Source: Candidatus Daviesbacteria bacterium GW2011_GWA2_42_7
GTDB lineage: Bacteria > Patescibacteriota > Microgenomatia > Daviesbacterales > UBA10151
Assembly: GCA_000997105.1 (NCBI GenBank)
Contig: LCEJ01000032.1
Coordinates: 1 to 6,774, forward strand
DNA length: 6,774 bases
Direction of reading: 5' to 3'
How positions within the stretch are numbered: the first letter of the stretch is position 1; each line of letters starts with the position of its first letter. Shown here in pieces: positions 5,103-6,774 of this stretch. The translations under genes were made by a program, and so were the position numbers. Under the pieces are notes generated by a model that was not told the DNA's origin, ran no database searches, and was given only the letters and a program-made list of their open reading frames with translations.

Positions 5103-6019
5103 AAGGTTAAATCGGCCCATCCTAGATTTTTATTTTTCAGATCCTCAAGTATTCTCCGACTAATTTTATCATACTCTTGTTTGTTAAACTGTCTGTTTAA
5201 AATGCAATATTCTTTATGAGAAATACCCACGCATCCCAAGCTGTTTTTAACGTTGGCGCAATTAAAAAGATAAGAGCTGTCCTGGCAATGTCCGGAGAAT
5301 ACCGAATAATTACAATTAAAGCAGTGGGCAGAGTCAACCACTTCATAACAAAGTTCGCCGTCAATTGAATAAGTAAAATCAAAGCATGTCGTATTCCTAT
5401 GACTATCATATAAATAAGCAGAGTCTTGATTGCGTGTTGCATCAAAACATAAATAACAATTTTTGTTGAAGTAAATATAGTTGCCGTAGGCACTATTTTC
5501 GTTATGGGCATCATTTGTTTGAGTATAAGGATATCTCTTTTTCAATTCCTCAAGCATTTCAAGAATTTTTTCAGAAGGTAGAACGTTGAATTTTTTCACC
5601 GCTTCACGATATTCCCCTTCCGTAAGCTGTCTATTGAATATGCAAAATGATTTACTGTTTAAATGTACGCAGCCGAAGACATCATGGCAATCAATAGAGG
5701 CATAGCAATAAGAGGAGTCCCTCATGTTGCTGCAATTCTCCAGGTATTCGCAATTAAAACTTTTGTAGGGGTCAACACTCTCGTAACATAATTCACTTTC
5801 TACTCCATAATCGCAATCCATGCAGTTTACGCACATGTAAGAATCATAAATATATGTTGAATCAGCGCAATTTGAGCAGTCAAAGGCATTAAAAAGATTT
5901 TTTGAATAATAAATTTGATCTCCATATTCACAATTCTCGGAGTTTAGTATATGGGAAGGATTTTTAGGCTGGCTATTGATAAGGCGTTTTAATTCTTTGA
6001 AAAAAGCTTCTGCGGTCAT
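5099..6019 (-). CDS. Cys/Tyr-rich repeat protein with an internal duplication
   Basis: A 306-aa protein of unknown function, without signal peptide or transmembrane segment, very rich in Cys, Tyr, Asn, Asp and Ser. It consists of two copies of a ~120-residue module that align without gaps at an offset of 146 residues: ELCYESVD (76-83) with ELCYEVVD (222-229), DSTYIYDS (53-60) with DSAYLYDS (199-206), FCIFNRQ (125-131) with YCILNRQ (271-277). Within each module short Cys/Tyr/Asp-containing units recur about every 20-25 residues, which suggests stacked beta strands, perhaps a small solenoid with metal-binding cysteines. A charged helical linker (about 136-165) joins the modules. I recall similar CPR proteins, some annotated without basis as CaiB/BaiF family, that carry the zinc ribbon and repeats in one chain; here the ribbon is the preceding gene, overlapping by ATGA, so the two are probably co-translated partners. 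Its TAG stop overlaps the end of the VirD4-like gene. Confidence 0.8.
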   Translation of the reverse strand: MTAEAFFKELKRLINSQPKNPSHILNSENCEYGDQIYYSKNLFNAFDCSNCADSTYIYDSYMCVNCMDCDYGVESELCYESVDPYKSFNCEYLENCSNMRDSSYCYASIDCHDVFGCVHLNSKSFCIFNRQLTEGEYREAVKKFNVLPSEKILEMLEELKKRYPYTQTNDAHNENSAYGNYIYFNKNCYLCFDATRNQDSAYLYDSHRNTTCFDFTYSIDGELCYEVVDSAHCFNCNYSVFSGHCQDSSYLFNCANVKNSLGCVGISHKEYCILNRQFNKQEYDKISRRILEDLKNKNLGWADLTF

Positions 6020-6333
6020 AATGAAACTTCAGGAAGAGGATCTTTAATGATTGAATCGTTCTCAAGGAAATATTGATCATAATCCTTTTTACAAAGAATC
6101 ATATTTTCTACGGTTGAAGGATCATAAGCAACAATTATTTCCCTGTTGCATTTTTGACAATTTGTTTTATAAAGCATTCTTTCTGCACCCCTAAGCGTCA
6201 GTCTTCTTTTTTGCCGGCATGAAGAACAATTGGTAGGGAAAGGTATGCCCTTTTCTTTTAATAATTTTTGCTCTTGCTCAATTATTAAAAATTGCCTTGT
6301 GCATTTGGCGCATGTTTGAACTATGTTCGCCAT
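6016..6333 (-). CDS. Double zinc-ribbon protein
   Basis: A 105-aa protein with two probable zinc sites. The first has C8-x2-C11 and C36-x2-C39, with GIPFPTNCSSCRQKRR (29-44) a typical ribbon knuckle followed by basic residues. The second has C59-x2-C62 and C81, where the expected last cysteine is replaced by Asp84 (CKKD); aspartate might still bind metal, or this site may be weak. The arrangement resembles the N-terminal half of larger CPR proteins in which this ribbon is fused to Cys/Tyr repeats. Here the ribbon ends in TGA overlapping the ATG of the repeat protein (ATGA, 6016-6019), so the pair looks like one protein split at a domain boundary. No slippery sequence for frameshifting is seen. 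The ATG at 6331-6333 lies 6 bases after TATACT and has no Shine-Dalgarno, implying a leaderless message. Function unknown; nucleic-acid or protein binding is plausible. Confidence 0.8.
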   Translation of the reverse strand: MANIVQTCAKCTRQFLIIEQEQKLLKEKGIPFPTNCSSCRQKRRLTLRGAERMLYKTNCQKCNREIIVAYDPSTVENMILCKKDYDQYFLENDSIIKDPLPEVSL

Positions 6334-6339
6334 GATAAT

Positions 6340-6369
6340 AGTATACTTTATTTATTATCCGGACTTCAA
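6340..6369 (-). promoter_or_regulatory. Predicted promoter of the zinc-ribbon operon
   Basis: Minus strand: TTGAAG (6364-6369), 18-base spacer, TATACT (6340-6345). The start falls at about 6333, the first base of the ATG. The -35 overlaps an inverted repeat, TTCAA-N4-TTGAA at 6365-6378, which could be a small operator. The intergenic region (6334-6429) is divergent, serving genes on both sides. Confidence 0.5.
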
Positions 6370-6413
6370 TTATTTGAATTTTTTAAGCAAATTTCCTAAA
6401 TCTTTTTCTATTC

Positions 6414-6422
6414 TGGTATCAT
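6414..6422 (+). promoter_or_regulatory. Extended -10 promoter of the gene at 6430
   Basis: TGG followed by TATCAT is an extended -10 element (TGN plus a four-to-five-of-six hexamer). It ends 7 bases before the ATG at 6430, so the transcript would start at or next to the codon. No -35 hexamer was found, as is common for extended -10 promoters. Confidence 0.45.
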
Positions 6423-6429
6423 TAACTTA

Positions 6430-6774
6430 ATGGCGCAAAGGGATAAGCATATTTATAAGGAGCTTAGGGATAAGTGGATTAAGAAACACAAGGATTTGCA
6501 GGAGGCATTTTGGGCAAAGCATGGAGATGTAATTCATGATTTTATTAATAACACTAGAAATTTTGCCGTAGGTTCGGTTTCAGGCCTTATGATTTTATCA
6601 AGCCCTGCAGTTGGCCTTCTTTCCCCCTCTAATTCTTTAGCAGTTAAGGAGGAAAAATTGCCCTTGGAGAGGAATGTGTTTTTAATAGGCGATCTTTCAA
6701 ATGTTTTACCACAAGAGGTGCGAGAATTAACCGAGGATGAAGAAAAGAAAGTTGCGGAAATATTAATCAGGGAT
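6430..6774 (+). CDS. N-terminal part of an unidentified protein with a hydrophobic segment (3' truncated)
   Basis: The frame is open from ATG at 6430 to the last base, 115 codons with no stop, so it continues past the window. The protein begins MAQRDKHIYKELRDKW and has a charged, probably helical N-terminal region of about 44 residues. A hydrophobic stretch follows, NFAVGSVSGLMILSSPAVGL (44-63), then a Ser/Pro-rich link (SPSNSLAV) and a charged region LPLERNVFLIGDLSNVLPQE. This is a likely single membrane anchor or an uncleaved, unusually deep signal sequence, with the rest outside the cytoplasm (positive residues precede the segment). I do not recognise the family. No Shine-Dalgarno is present; the -10 element is 7 bases upstream. 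The first 14 bases are repeated at 2746-2759, before the VirD4-like gene. Confidence 0.75.
   Translation, partial: MAQRDKHIYKELRDKWIKKHKDLQEAFWAKHGDVIHDFINNTRNFAVGSVSGLMILSSPAVGLLSPSNSLAVKEEKLPLERNVFLIGDLSNVLPQEVRELTEDEEKKVAEILIRD

Noticed and set aside
5197..5514. 105-codon minus-strand ORF within the Cys-rich gene
   Set aside because: Alternate frame of the repetitive gene; the main frame has the conserved duplicated motifs.
6019..6045. Programmed -1 frameshift joining the zinc-ribbon and Cys-rich genes
   Set aside because: No slippery heptamer or downstream structure seen before the TGA; an ATGA overlap gives a simpler coupling.

Overview
The window looks like a piece of a Candidate Phyla Radiation (Patescibacteria) genome. 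The evidence is the gene families: a membrane-anchored VirD4/TraG-like ATPase with the N-terminal domain usual in these bacteria, a zinc-ribbon protein paired with a Cys/Tyr-rich repeat protein of a kind I recall from CPR genomes, and a TrpR/YerC-like regulator. Supporting signs are low-to-moderate GC, very tight spacing and few Shine-Dalgarno sequences. TAA, TAG and TGA are all used as stops, so there is no sign of the UGA=Gly code of Gracilibacteria/Absconditabacteria. The assignment is from memory of families, not from a search.

Layout. 1-441 (+) is the charged, coiled-coil C-terminal end of an unidentified protein cut by the window edge. 518-1961 (-) is a two-gene pyrimidine operon, pyrF then pyrE, one base apart; together they convert orotate to UMP. 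A good promoter lies at 1988-2016. 2184-2597 (-) is a TrpR-fold repressor bracketed by two identical 27-bp direct repeats (2150-2176 and 2602-2628). Each repeat carries CTAG-N4-CTAG, the half-site arrangement of the E. coli trp operator. The upstream copy sits at the predicted transcription start of the repressor gene, which suggests autoregulation. 2629-2795 is a divergent control region with an 11-codon mini-ORF. 2796-5102 (+) is the VirD4-like ATPase, probably part of a DNA-transfer or type IV pilus/secretion-like machine. 5099-6333 (-) is a two-gene operon with a 4-base ATGA overlap: a 105-aa zinc-ribbon protein followed by a 306-aa Cys/Tyr-rich protein built from an ungapped 146-residue duplication. 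6430-6774 (+) is the start of an unidentified protein with a buried hydrophobic segment, running off the window.

Two patterns cross gene boundaries. First, several genes have a -10-like hexamer only 6-8 bases before the ATG and no Shine-Dalgarno, so they are probably leaderless; all of these begin ATG-GCN (Met-Ala). Second, the first 14 bases of the gene at 6430 recur exactly at the mini-ORF upstream of the VirD4-like gene. The most interesting candidate system is the TrpR-like regulator with its paired trpO-like sites: its recognition-helix residues are kept while residues that bind tryptophan in TrpR are changed, so the signal it senses is open.
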